Assembly (NCBI RefSeq): GCF_932294415.1
Contig: NC_065536.1
Location: forward strand, 56,979,854 to 57,043,853
Length of the DNA: 64,000 bases
Origin: Quercus robur
Lineage: Eukaryota > Streptophyta > Magnoliopsida > Fagales > Fagaceae
Direction: 5' to 3'
Both the position numbers and the translations under genes were made by a program. The notes beneath the pieces were generated by a model. It was not told the DNA's origin. It ran no database searches and saw only the letters and a program-made list of their open reading frames with translations. This document shows, in pieces, positions 1 through 13,000 of this stretch. Every line of letters starts with the position of its first letter. Within the stretch, counting starts at the first letter, position 1.

Positions 1-136
1 TTCAGTGTGGTCATAGGACCACCATGATTTGGAAAAAATTATTATTATTATATAAAAAATTTTAAAAACTTTTAAATTTTTTTATCCTTCAAAAAAATTG
101 TGACCACCCTAAATTTTTTTAGGCCCAACATAATTA

Positions 137-562
137 CACTTCGGACAAAGTTTGACAACAAACTTGATTGTAGATTAAGGTTACAACTCTACTCAATATT
201 TTTTTTATTAGATGTGAATTTTAACGAATCCACCATTGAATTACATTTTCTTCTTATATCATCCATACTTGCAAAGTTTTAATGACAATAATTATGTCAT
301 TAATCAAAATTTTAAATTTCGAGTTTTATTAATCTAAAATTATTCATAAAAAATAATTTTATAAATTAACTTGTAAATAACATCTGATTGGCATGAAATT
401 TGACATGCATTTTAAGAATATAAAAATTCATGTAATTCAACGATTAGATTTTCAAAATATGTAGCCATGTTAATTTGTTTAGTGAGAGTTGTAGCTTTAA
501 TTGTACATATTAATTTTTTTAGGCTACATCTAAGTTTATAACCAAATTTTGTCATTTAACTT
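137..562. mobile_element. Foldback (Mutator-type) MITE, degenerate
   Basis: The two ends pair as imperfect inverted repeats. The left arm near 137-230 (gacaaagtttgacaacaaac, then ttacaactctac) matches the reverse complement of about 440-562. Interior sequence resembles the better preserved foldback element at 34347-34742. There is no coding capacity. Ends are approximate and no target duplication was identified. The rest of 1-840 is AT-rich with no recognisable gene. Confidence 0.45.
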
Positions 563-839
563 TGGTTTTTTTATTAATATGTTAGGTTCTCACCAACAAA
601 AAGAAAAAAATCTAAGAAAAATTTCATTTAACTAAATTTTTTTTGGATATGCAATTTGCAACATTTTGATAATGAGATTATTATGTAATGATTTCAAAAT
701 AAAAAAATCCGTAAAAGAAAATTGTAAGACTTTATAATTTGTGTATTTTTTTTTTGTCTATATATAAAGTTTTTTTTATTAAATTTTTTAATGACCACCT
801 TAAAAAAAAATTCCAACTACCGTCACCGTAAAGATTGAG

Positions 840-1560
840 TTGAATTTTGTCTATGTTATTGATGAATGTGTAATTTACTGATAATTTCTAGAGTTGCCCT
901 TGTCTTTGGTTTTCTTTGAATTGAGCTTATCCATCAAGCCAAATGATACTAATCAGAAAAAATTAATGTCACCACAAGGACAAATGAACGCTGTCATTTT
1001 TGACTAGGTGTGAATGATATTTTAGCTGTTTTCTTAAATAAAAATTCATAAAAAATATTAATTGTGGGCGCTCCAACTAATAACAAATTTTGACGTCCAA
1101 TATTGACTTAGATCTTGGCAACTTTTTGTTTTTTTAAAGTTTCAACCTATGGTGTCCGTTTCTGATAATAACTCTTTATTGTAGACCAAGACATCAATCG
1201 ATTTTTAGTGTAGATAGGGATTAAATTTCAACTTTCTTATTCAACTATCAGAGAATTTATCAATTAAATTAATTGAAACCTACGTATCTTTGCAACTTCA
1301 TTAACAAGAAAGCATCATTATGTTAGTATGATAATAAATAATTATAATAAAATTGACATCATAAGTTCAAGTAATACGTTATCAATAAAAGAGGATGCAC
1401 CAATATGGCTAGAAAGCTAAGATAGGCAAGGACCACGCATGTCTTGTATGGCAACAAAGAAGTTTTATAGCCGCCATTTGTCGCCACAAAATTTCTGAGT
1501 ATGAGGCCTTTGCGTGCATATTCAGGCAAAACAAAGCTCCATGCCGTAGAACAAGAATCT
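840..1560. repeat. Segmental duplication, copy 1 (paired with 14158-15300)
   Basis: This stretch aligns colinearly and in the same orientation with the sequence after the LINE. Shared words include gtgtaatttac, gataatttctggagttgcc, accacaaggaca and atggctagaaagctaagata. Copy 1 is uninterrupted, whereas copy 2 carries a hAT-like insertion at the ctccaa word. No open reading frame is conserved between the copies, so this is duplicated non-coding DNA or a decayed element. From 1560 to 2040 I see nothing recognisable. Confidence 0.75.
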
Positions 1561-2042
1561 TTCATTAAATAGTTTGGCATAACTATGAAGCTTAGCAGAC
1601 GTATGACGTACTTGATGCATGCATGCATGGCTATTTAGCAAGGAACTGCTAGAGTGCCAAGGGGAAGGGGTCAGCAGAGGCAACTGAGGCGTTAGCACTT
1701 AGTAAATGCTCAGAAAGAAGCGTGAAACCAAGTTGCATTTGAGGGAGATAAGATATATGTGGTTTCCACGTAATTCTCTGACTCCTCTGATCTCTTATTT
1801 TCTTATGCTTCTGTTTCTTTTCACTATTTTTTCTTCTTCACCTAAAATTTTAACACTATCAAAAACAAAAACTATGGAAGTGGTATGAAATCCTGTTCAA
1901 CAAGTGAGTTTGGAACAGTGTGGAGATCGTGAATGATATTGAAGGCTTTTTGTAATCATTCTCTTGTCAGCAAACTGTCTTCACTCTATACTTGGGCTAG
2001 TACATAGAGACAAAAATAAAGTGGGACTATCTATTTGCTAGT

Positions 2043-2427
2043 GGGGGAAAATGGGTATTTGCCCATAATTTACAAATTATGCAGTAAAATGTCATTATTT
2101 TAAAACTATTCAACAAAATACTTTTGTTTTTAAAATTCGATTTTAACAAAATCGAGTTCTATGTAAAACTTGATATTCTCAAAATCAAGTCCAATGTATA
2201 GTTTTAAGTGGAACTCGATATTAGTAATGTCGAGTTCCACTTAAATTTTCAAAAAAATGTAAATGACAAAATACACATAGAACTTGACATTGCTAATATT
2301 GAGTTCCACCTGTAACTCAATTTTATTAAAACCGAGTTTCAAAAATAGCAACATTTTGCTAAATAGTTTCAAAACATGAGTATTTTATTGCATAGTTTGT
2401 AAATTATGGACCAATGTCCATTTTTCC
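2043..2427. mobile_element. Mutator-like MITE with ~80-bp terminal inverted repeats
   Basis: The left end (ggaaaatgggtatttgccca...) and the reverse complement of the right end (ggaaaaatggacattggtcca...) match for about 80 bp. Flanks tttgctagt (2034-2042) and ttagctagg (2428-2436) agree at 7 of 9 positions, which fits the 9-bp target duplication of Mutator-like elements. Between the arms lie further palindromic words built on tcgagttcca. There is no transposase. Confidence 0.7.
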
Positions 2428-2732
2428 TTAGCTAGGCAATCGCTAACTTTTCAAGGACGACTTGTTAACATATTAAAAGTTTTACAATTGGAATACAACA
2501 CAACAACCATTTAGCTAGCTTTAGAGTACTAGCATTTAGTTTGCTAAATACTAAATATTTGACATTTGATATTTAACACAACAAAAACCAAAAAACCTCT
2601 TACATCAGATGTTTTAAATATTAATAAATTTAGCATGAAAGAACAATATCATTCCAATTGGAACAGTACGGACACCTATGCTAAAAAAAAAAAAAATTTT
2701 ATTCTTTTTCTCTCTCCTCTCATTATTTATTC

Positions 2733-2735
<3 letters not shown>

Positions 2736-2779
<44 letters not shown>
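2736..2779. repeat. (TC)22 microsatellite
   Basis: A perfect dinucleotide run. The short reading frames of Ser-Leu or Arg-Glu repeats across it are artefacts of the repeat. Confidence 0.95.
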
Positions 2780-2782
<3 letters not shown>

Positions 2783-3332
2783 AGTTGCTGATCTCCACCA
2801 TAGTGATCTTCACCCTCAATCGATCTCGCCAAACGCTAAACTCACCATAGTTTCTGCTTCGCCTAAAGCCACTCATCACGATGGTGGCTTTGTTCTCAAG
2901 GATTCTCTTCATTCTCATTTCTCTCCGATGGTAGTGATAGGTGGGTCGACGTTGGTTTTTGGTTGCTAGGGTCTATATATTGCCTTTATTGGTGGCGGGC
3001 CTAGTGGTGATAGGTTTTGTGGGTCATTAGAATTTCTGGTGGGTTAACATTTATTTTGGTAGTTTTGGGTTGATTTTTTATTTATCTCTTCTTCTTCTTT
3101 TTTGGGAGTTTTGTGTTGATTTCGAGGTTTTTATTTTTTTATTTTAAAAGTAGTATTGGGTGGTGGTAGGTTGTGAGTGGTAGTGATGGGTTGTATCTTT
3201 GGGTAGGGTGGCCATTCGTGTTCGCAGTTGGATTCATGTTGTGTCGAGCCATGAGTATTCGACTATATGGGTTGACTCGAATCTAACCTGTTTAGTAAAC
3301 ATGTCAAGAATCCTCAACCCTAATGTTAAGTT

Positions 3333-6300
3333 ATGCTTTTTCACATAATATTTATGTTGGCTTATTACATAACAAAAAGTGTTATAATTACATTAATTTA
3401 TTTCCTTGTATTTTGTGGGATTTTATTGTATTGAGTTTAGTACAAAATTTATGAAGATTGCTTAAGAAGTTGATCTCGTGACTTGTCTTGCAAGCGGTGC
3501 AACCCATGAAAGTCACATCAGAAGCACATGCTGGAAACTAAAGAGTCAAGTGGCAGACTATATTTCGCGAGTCACTTCACGACTCAGGCCAAGTCGCGAG
3601 TGACCCACGAAACTCCTCACTAACCACAATATTGAAAGGAGGCTGTTGAGGACTCTTTTTTCACCCCACATGGCCCTACTTCATTAGCAACCCACGCGAC
3701 ATCAACATATTATTGATTTTTTGGATAAATCTCTTTAAAACCCAAAATAAGCTCATATCTCATTCGACTACATGGATTGGGCTCACATGACCCACAAGAT
3801 CCTTACTTCAAGAGGCAAATTCATGGTTCACATTTCCTCTTCATCAATTGGGACCATAACCCCACGACATCATCAACATCAACATATGGATTGAGCTGAA
3901 GCAATGAATCAAAACTCACGACCCATATTACCTCTCTCACACTCATGAAAAGCAGCTTATCTAGCAAGAGCTCATATTTACACAAAAATGAAAACAAAAC
4001 CCAAAGCATGTCATCTCATCTTTGGCTTATGATCCAAGCTCGTGAGTCTCTTTGGGGAAACTTTAGGAGCCGTGGTTTGGAGGGCTAAGAGGTATGTTCA
4101 GTAAAGTTCCAGCGGTTTAAAGTTCATAAAAAAATACATGTTTCTTGGTATGTTTTTTCCAACTTCTTAAACTCTGACGAGTCTGTGTGTAGTAGGTAAA
4201 CCTTTCTTATCACATAGCAGTTAACATGATAAAACTCTCCATTTCTTCTTTTCTTAAAACTTAATATTCATCATATGACAAATACTCAACTTTAATATTC
4301 ATTCAACCTCAAGTTGTTCTTATACAAATTTAGAAACTTCATTATATTATTTTACATAAACTACATTACTACTTTCAGCTAAAATCCAACTCAAACACAT
4401 GACCTAATTTGATTGGCTATCTTTAATCTCCAAATACATAAAATATTCATAATATCTCTAATATCCAGCTGTTGTCTGCCACAATTAGACCAAATATTCC
4501 TTCACCAGCTGCTAGAGCAGAGCATTAAATGCTCTTCTTGTTCACCAAGATTAAGTCACAACACAATGAGATCTTAACTAAATCTCTAAAACTTCATTAA
4601 CTTTTAACCAATCCTTCTATTACTTACTAAAAATGAGTTGTAATAGAATCTTGGACCAAAAACACAAATACCCAAAAAAGGAAACATTTCCAACAGAACA
4701 CCAGCAGTGTGTTCAGCACTTGACACCTGGTTAGAAGTGATATTATCAGTCATTTAATACTCAAATCCCAGTAGCCTGACATTCGACCTCATCTGCTTTT
4801 GTCCCAAGCAATAGCTGTCTTATGACAGCTGTGACAGCTTTTCCTGACAGTTAGGACAACTTTTTCAAAAAAGCTGTGACAGCTGACCCAACAGCCTTAA
4901 CATTACTGATTTTCCACATTTGGCTAAAAACCAAAATCAACTAAAGTAACTATCTTTTTCTTGCCAAAATACTTTCTTTTTCTGCTACTCTTTCCCCAAC
5001 AGCTCTTATCTAAAATAGCAAGAACACCTTAAAGCTAAACATACCATTTTTGTCCAAATCTTAGGATGGATTTTTTGAAGATTTATTGCTGATTGGGATA
5101 GATTTTGGCTAATATTATTTGCTAAAAGCCCTCTTAAATTTAGCTATAAATAGCACCCCTCATCAACACACCAACACACACCAATAGTGAAGAACAACTC
5201 TTTCATAAACTTCTCTATTCTCTCTCCCTCTAATAATCTTCTTAAGCTCTTAATGAAGTTTTGAACTTTTAAGTTTTTAGTTTCCAAATTATGAACTAAA
5301 CTCTTCAGCCCTTAGCTCATAAATGCCCTTCATAAGCTCTCACATATCCTCCAACAGAAAATCCCAGTAGCTCTACTAAACACACTACAACACCATTACT
5401 TTCTTATACTCATTATCGCACTCTCCATATTCTGAAAATACATCTATCTTGCTGCCTATATCTCTAAATATCTCTTTCTCCACTTCTCTTACATAATCTC
5501 ATACACATTTACTTCACCATTACATATAACACACTACAACTCTTCTAAACTCCACTCTTATACTCTCTCATTATGAAATTCTACTATTTTGCTGCCCATA
5601 AATACATCTCAATACTTTTCTCCACCTCTCTTATAAAAGTCCTTCTCATGGAAGACATAAATTTCTAATACTAAAGTCCTTCTCTTAGAAGGCACCAAGA
5701 TCTTATATCAAAGCCCTTCTCATGAAAGGCACAAATATATCTCTCTTAGAAGGCACACAAATACATCTTACAAAAGTCCTTCCCATGGAAGGCAATCCTA
5801 TTCATAGTTTCACAACAACTAAAAGAGCATTGTCAAGGGGAAACTCGTTTAAGTGCATGATAAGAGGGGCAAGCTTAACCAGCCTTTACACACAGCTGGA
5901 TATACTCTCTCTCTCTCTCTCTCCAGTTGCACACATTTTTCCCCTTCAATATTGAAGTTATCATGGCAAACTGCCTCTCTACTGCGGGAGTCATTCTACT
6001 AGAATACTATCATCTCATTGATGCTACATAGCCAGAGCTACAAACCATACAAAGATAAGTGACTTTGCTTCCATATCTTTAAATTTACATCATTGAGTAC
6101 ATGATTACTTCACATTTAAATACATATTAGTTTATTACAACTACTAATCAAAACAATTATATCAAACACATATTATATATTTATTCAACCATTATCATGA
6201 TTCTTAGACTTTGGTTTTAATGGTTTTGTAGGCTTAAAAGTATGTCGGTAGCCATTGGACCATGTGGCCCAATGTTGAGTTCCAGATGCAACTCCCCAAA

Positions 6301-7070
6301 CACAACCTAGGCCTAGCAAGGTCACCCCTCTAGCGGACAACACGTGGCCGAGCAACCGAAAATGGCCCCCAAACAAAGGCTATTTAGAGAAAACCCCTAA
6401 AGAGGTTTCTACAACACACCCACCTTTTAGAGAGAGAGAGAGAGCTACTCATCTTTAAGTGAGAATTCTTTTGTAGTCTCTTCTCATTTCCCTTTCCCAT
6501 TGTTATACCTTAAGATAAGATTTGTACCCAAACACAACCCACACCTATTCAGAGTGTAGAGAGTATTTTGGAGCTTGGGAAGCATTTGAGATTTGCCAAA
6601 AGAAACTGGTGAGGCTTGGCGAATGCAATTAGGTGGTATTGTGGGATATGGATAACTAGTGAAGACAAGACTCCGAGAAGTCCGTTGGTAGCAGGAGCTT
6701 GGAGGGCTCAAGTACATTGGGTAGATTAGGCTTGGAGGGTATTTTTGATATTCTTGTACTCTAACTTATTTACTAGTGGATCGATTTTGACTTAAAGGGC
6801 CGCAGGGAGGTTTTTAGTCGAGTTTTTCAGTTTCCTCTTTGATAACACGTTTCGGTATTATCTTGTATTTGTATCTCTCTTCTCTTACTCTTTAAGCCTT
6901 ATATTTATTGTTGCTTGCTTGTGGTTATGGCTTCAAGAGTAGTTTCGGTTATTGAGCTTCATTTACCCTTGTTTTGCACTAAGATAAGTTAGAATAAAAG
7001 CAATTAAGCCGTGTTATTTAAAATTAGGGGTCTAAACAAGCATTAGTGTTTTCATATTAATTGAGCTCTC
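3333..7070 (+). mobile_element. LTR-retrotransposon DNA (TG...CA ends, CCTAA duplication)
   Basis: The insertion begins TGTTAAG and ends GCTCTCA, and is bounded by cctaa on both sides (3328-3332 and 7071-7075). The right third (about 6190-7070) is LTR-like: it has a ggggtctaaacaag word close to its end and a region ending in cttgtatttgtatctctc. A TATA-like ctataaatag at 5144-5153 precedes a CT-rich leader. No gag or pol reading frame survives. Two long identical LTRs are not visible, so this is either a solo LTR enlarged by further insertion or a rearranged composite. Confidence 0.55.
5637..5800. repeat. Degenerate ~36-bp tandem repeat
   Basis: About five units share the words aaagtccttctcatggaagg and cacaaatat. 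The array lies inside the LTR-derived segment, downstream of the TATA-like box at 5144. A short reading frame across it has no homology that I recognise. Confidence 0.75.
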
Positions 7071-8231
7071 ACCTAACACGACTAGTTTATTAAACAGGTT
7101 GACCCGATACGATACATTTAACCTATTTAATTAAAAAGTCATGTAAAGGTCAATACAAATGACTTATTTAATAATTTGTTTGACTAATAGGTCATACCTG
7201 ACTTGAATAATTTGTTATTAATTCTTATATATCTAAAATTTAAATACAATTACAACCATAAATATAGTAATAAACATATAATTAAAACCATAAATTAAGC
7301 AATAATAACTAAAACTAATACCCTTATAAGCTAAACGGGTTAAACGGGTTTGCATGCTGAACACAAACACGACCCGTTTATTAAACGGGTAGCCGTGTTG
7401 GCCTAAATATGACCTGAACCCGTTTAGTCTCAACCTATTACCTATTTGTAAATGATTTAGTTATATCAGGTTTGCTGGTCGTATCAAAAATTGATACCCC
7501 TTCCTGTGGGTGGTGGTGGCGGGTTCTACTTATGTATGGTGGTGTTGGTTTCATAATTTTTTTTAAAAAAATTCCATAGAAGTATTATTTATAATATTTT
7601 AATGTGCTGTGATATTAAAATAGAACATCTAATAAATGACATATTGTAAAATGATGTGTTAAAATAAATAAAATAATTTTTTGGTGTGCAAAAATGACAT
7701 TTGTTTAGCACAGCTGATATTGATACTCTTAGTCCCAAATTCTTTTGCATCAATTATGAATCTTCAACAAATTAATGTAGGGTTGACCATGTAAATTAAT
7801 TTTTTTCCACCGTTAGTACGCATTTTATTTTATCACTTCTACTAATATTATCTAGAAATTATATGCTTTAAACCAACTGGACAGCACAATAAAAGTGGCA
7901 AGCTGATTAATTTTGTATATATAATATTAATGAAGAGTGTATTAATGTATGTAATTCGCTAAATTGAAATCCACATACCAACAACTTATATAAAATATAA
8001 ATACTCTTCTCATAATATTTTATAAAAATATTAAGAAATTCCAATCTCTCATTTATTGATATCTGGATATTTAAAAAAAAAAATTACGAAAAAGATCCCT
8101 ACAGTGTGGATAAGCTAGTTGTAAACTGATCCCATATGTCATACTATCAATTTTGTTTTGTTGAGCATGAGGTTGTTAACTATAATTTATATAAAACAAA
8201 TGAGCATATGCTATGCTTGTATTATTTGCAA

Positions 8232-8278
8232 AATATATATATATATATATATGTTTTTTTTTTTTTTTTTTTTTTTTA
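8232..8278. repeat. AT dinucleotide run followed by poly-T
   Basis: A TA/AT run is followed immediately by a T tract of more than 20. From 7729 to 8346 I see nothing else recognisable. Confidence 0.9.
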
Positions 8279-8579
8279 CAGTAAAGTGGTTACATGCACA
8301 TCACTTGACCATTTTCTATGAGTAATATATTTAACAGAACTAATAAGATGGAGAGGCCCATTTTTTGATAAAGATTCACATTATTTATTTCTCTATCGCT
8401 AAGAGAGGTGGCTCCCATCTCCTCTTAGGTTGTAGAATTGTCATTCCTTCTTGTAAGGATTCATCTCCATTCACGTGACAACGTTATGTGTAGGGTTAGT
8501 GGTTTTATCTTTTCTTTGGGGGATTGGGAAACAATTTTTTCTTTATCTTTTTAGGCTCTTAGCCATCCTTTTCTCTTTT

Positions 8580-10041
8580 CTTTTCTAAGATTTAGCTCAT
8601 GGATGATCTCACGAAACATTGGAATTGCCTCTCCCTTTCTAAAAGAGAAGTGATGACATGCATAAAGAGAGATCGCTGTTCTATAGAGCACCTTATTGCA
8701 ACATTTTTTCTAACAAGGTGAGCTCTCAACATGGATGCAATGGCAAGGACATCTATGGTGTGTTGATAATGGATTCACAGTTAGCAATGAAGGTGCACAC
8801 AAGGTCTTGTTCAGTTTTGACAATAGCGAGGATGTGGATCGTATCTTATCTGGGGAACCTTAGAGTTTTGACAAATCATTGGTAGTATTTCAATAGTACA
8901 ACAGGCTCACTCCCCTTGAAGATCTGACTTTTGATAAGGTATCTTTTTGGGTTCAAGTCCATAATATTCCTATCGGTTATAGGTCTAAGTCAGTAGCAGA
9001 GGACATTTGCGAGTCGATTGGGGTGGTGGATCGCTTAACAGAAGCTTCAGAGTGTGAGGGTGGTAACTATGTGCAAGTCCGAGTCACTCTGGACATCTAC
9101 CAACCTCTGTGTAGGGGTTGAGTAATACAGGTGGAGGGTGGTAAGAAAGTTTGGGTTAATTTCAGGTACGAGCGCCTTCCTAACATATGCTATTGGTGTG
9201 GTTGCTTCAATCACAGTGATAAGGACTATGATATCTGGATTGAAAGCAAGGGTTCTCTACAAATCTCATCTCAGCAGTTTGGTTCTTGGTTATGTGCAAA
9301 CCAGACCGGCCCATCCAAGAAGAATGTAGTACGTGTTTCAGGTTTTTACGAGGGTAGAGCAGAGAATATTTCCACAAGGCGGCACCGGGAAGGGAAGCAA
9401 TTCCATACTCAGGCGAAGCCGTTGGAAACAATGAATAATTCTGAAATGGAAACCTCTGCTATGGAGGCGGATTTTACGGAATTTCCAAATCCCGAACCTT
9501 GTGATGCTACGTCTCAACTTGGTAAGTCAAATTCATCTCTTCAGGAATGCGAAAATTTGGGAGAATAGTTTTCACAGAAAATCAGGGAGATTGACAAGGA
9601 TCTTGGTATTTACGTCAACCCCTCTAAATCAGCCCAAGCTGAGACAGATGTCCCAAATAAGGAAACATCTCCACTATTTGACTTGGAAAAAATAAGGAAT
9701 GGTTTAGAAGAAAATCAGTGTTCACAACAGGCCCACAAACTGATACACATGTCTCATGGGAGTCATGATACACCTCTCCATGATGTAACAAACACTTCTC
9801 AAAGACCCGGGCATATTGATGCAACTCTTCAAGCAAAATGGAAGCGCTTCCCCCGACCAGTTGATAATTCCCCTGTTATTAATGCTGATATTCATGCTAC
9901 CAATGACAATAAGATCGGTTCGAAACGCTCCATCACCATGTTTACTGATCAGAGTGAGTTACCAAGCAAAAAAATTCTGGTTTCTTGCAATGATAAAGAG
10001 AATTTTCCTATATTGGCGGAGGCTGGTTCCCAACCCCGCTA
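8580..10041 (+). pseudogene. LINE ORF1 relic (DUF4283 and CCHC zinc knuckle)
   Basis: Translating across frames gives a DUF4283-like stretch (SEDVDRILSGEPWSFDKSL, then FWVQVHNIPIGY) followed by a zinc knuckle, CYWCGCFNHSDKDYD, near 9187. This ORF1 binds element RNA in plant L1-type LINEs. The fourth ligand of the CX2CX4HX4C knuckle is replaced by Tyr. An in-frame TGA at 9119-9121 separates the DUF4283 part from the knuckle, and additional frame breaks occur upstream. The C-terminal low-complexity tail runs to the TAG just before ORF2. It is non-functional as it stands. Confidence 0.85.
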
Positions 10042-10047
10042 GGAGCA

Positions 10048-13000
10048 ATGAGTTGCATCGTTTGGAACTACAGGGCGCTTGGGAACCAACTCGCAGTTCA
10101 AGAGCTTGTGGAATTGGTGCAGGCAAAAGCTCCCGCTGTTGTGTTCTTGGCCAAAACATTGGCAGGCAAAGCTAGGCTAGATTATGTAAAGGAAAGGACT
10201 TGGTTTGATCACAAACATGTTGTTTCAAGGATTACTAGAGGAGGTGGATTAGTATTGTTTTGGAGGAATGATACTGAAGTTGAAGTTGTTTCTCCGTCAC
10301 TTAACCACATCGATGCTATCATCAACAAAAGTTCAGATTTCGCTTGGTGCTTCACCAGATTCTACAACAAGCCTAAAACACATAAGCGACATGAATCTTG
10401 GGATCTCCTACGTCGATTGAATGGGCAGACTTCATTACCCTGGTTATGTGCCGGAGATTTCAACGAGGTGATAAAACATTCAGAGAAGTAAGGGGGGAGG
10501 TTATGACCACGTGCTCAGATGCAGCTCTTTAGAGAGGTGTTGGACGAGTGCAACTTCATAGACTTGGGTTTCAAAGGTTTCCCATTTACGTGAAGCAAAC
10601 ATTATCATACCGGTGTGTCAATTTGGGAGAGACTAGGCAGGGCTGTAGCCACGGCTGAATGGTTTTCGAATTTTCCAGGTACTTGGGTACATCATGTGGA
10701 TAGTACGACTTTGGATCATAAACTCTATGGATTGAACAAGCTGGTCTGGAGTTTCAGCAGAAGAAGAAGTCGTTTAGATTTGAGGAAATGTGGTTGGCAA
10801 ATAAAGGGTGTGGGGAAACTGTGGAAGGCGTTTGGGAAGCAAGCTACGATGAAGGTGACAATCACCGTGTGCTTAGGAAAATAGAAAATTGTGGCAAAGA
10901 ACTCACTCGATGGAGCCAAAAATGCTTTGGTAGTGTTAGAAAAGAGTTGGAAAAGAAGAGAAAAGAGTTGGCTCGGGTAGAGAAGTTGGCATTACAGACT
11001 GGAAACTCACTCCGGGTTGTGCAAATTCAGAAAGAGATTAATGTGCTCATAGGGAAAGAGGAGAGGATGTGGAGACAAAGGCCTCGGACCTTATATCTGA
11101 AAGATGGTGATTGAAACACATGTTTCTTTCACTGTAAAGCCACCCAAAGGAAGAGACAGAACCAGATAGCAGGTATTCGGAATCACATGGATGAGTGGTG
11201 TACTAAACAAAGCCAGATTTCGGACATTTTCTTGGATTACTACAAACAGTTGTTCATTCATCTAATCCGATTGAATTGATTGCTGAGATAGACTCCATTC
11301 CAAGAGTGGTGACCGAGGAAATGAATGGGATTCTAACCAGTCAGTTCCAAACTTGGGAAATTGACAATGCATTAAAGCAAATGGCTCCTTTAAAAGTATC
11401 GGGTCCGAATGGAATGCCCCCATTGTTCTACCAGAATTTTTGGGATTTCGTAAGAGGTGATGTAAGTGGTTCTATTCTCAATTTTTTGAATTCTGACTCC
11501 CTTCCTAGTCCTTTAAATCATACTTTTGTGACATTGATCCCAAAAACAAAGAATCCGGAGAGGGTAACGAAGTTTAGACCAATATCTCTATGTAATGTGT
11601 TGTATAAAATATTTTCTAAGGTGCTTGCTAATAGGTTGAAGAAGGTGCTGCCTTATATAATATCCGAACATCAAAGTGCCTTTATTAAAGGCCGTCTCAT
11701 TACGAATAATATTCTAGTAGCATATGAGACCTTACACTACATGAGGAACCACAATTCTGGGAAGTCTGGCTACATGGCGCTCAAACTCAACATGAGCAAA
11801 GCTTATGATTGTGTTGAGTGGTCATTTTTAAAAGACGTCATGGTGCAAATGGGCTTTCATAGGCGGTGGGTTGCTCTAATTATGAAATGTGTTACTTCGG
11901 TAACTTATTCTTTTTTGGTTAATGGAGAGCCACGTGGAAACATAAAGCCTAGTAGGGGGATTCGTCAAGGTGACCCGTTATCGCCCTATCTTTTTTTGTT
12001 ATGTTCGGAGGGCCTTCATAAATGATCCACAAGGCAGCAAGCAATGGAGACATCCAAGGGGTATCTATTTGTAGAAATGGTTCGAAACTAACACACTTAT
12101 TTTTTGCAGATGATAGCCTCTTGTTTTGTAGGGCTACTTCTAATGATTATCAAAAAGTGTTGGAGATTTTATCCTCTTATGAAAGAGTTTTGGTGCAGAA
12201 ATTAAATCGAGATAAAACGGCGCTCTTTTTCAGTAAGTCCACTCCCATTGACATGCAACAAAAAATCATGGATGATTTGGGAGTGTCCAATTTGAAAAAT
12301 TATGAAGAGTATCTTGGTTTGCCATCCATGGTGGGGAGAAACAAGAGGGTAAGCTTTGAGCACTTGAAGCAAAAAGTTTGGAAGTGCCTACAAGGTTGGG
12401 AAGGAAAGTTGTTATCACAAGCCGGAAGGGAGGTGTTAATAAAATTCGTCATTCAAGCCATACCCACATATACAATGAGCTGTTTTAAACTCCCGGTTAC
12501 TTTGTGTCATGAGTTAGAGACTCTTGTTCGGAAGTTTTGGTGGGGTCAAAGGGGAGACCGAAGAAAAGTCCATTAGGTGAAGTGGAATGAGTTGTGCCAA
12601 CATAAAAATCAAGGGGGTATGGGATTTAAGAATCTCACAACATTCAATGAGGCTATGTTGGCTAAATTGGCGTGGTGACTCCTCAATGATGAAAACTCTC
12701 TTTTCCATAGAGTTTTCCAAAGACTCCCCTTCAGCTTCATATGCATGGAGAAGTATCCTTGCAGGCAAGGATGTGATAGCAAAAGGAGCATTGTGGAGAG
12801 TAGGGGATGGCAAACAGATCAAGATTTGGTCTGACAACTGGCGTCCTATGAGACATAATGCCAGAATCACTACCCTAGTGATATTTGGACAAGAGCATTC
12901 ATGTGTTGAGGTACTAATTGATCCGATCTAGAGGAAGTGGCGAGATGAAGTAGTTGATCATGTCTTTGAGAGAGCTGAAGCTGAAGTCATCAAGAGCATT

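Larger units (their letters stand above)
3206..7500. mobile_element. Mutator-like element fragmented by LTR insertion
   Basis: The left part (gggtggccattcgtgttcgc, then tcgactatatgggttgactc) and the right part (tttattaaacaggttgaccc ... aaaattgatacccc) are two halves of one repeat. Reading directly from 3332 to 7071 restores a continuous caaccctaacacgac sequence. The outer ends form a weak inverted repeat (agggtggccattcg / aggggtatcaattt). No convincing 9-bp target duplication was seen, so the superfamily is an inference. Confidence 0.5.
2524..7728. mobile_element. PIF/Harbinger-like non-autonomous element, split by nested insertions
   Basis: The left end gagtactagcatttag and the reverse complement of the right end (gagtatcaatatcagc) are similar, and both flanks end or begin with TTA, the target typical of PIF/Harbinger. 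The interior near 2700-3200 (CT microsatellite followed by a G/T-rich stretch with many ggtggt words) resembles the interior of the element at 17338-18361. A Mutator-like element and then LTR DNA are inserted inside. No transposase reading frame was found. The ends are inferred from weak inverted repeats. Confidence 0.45.
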
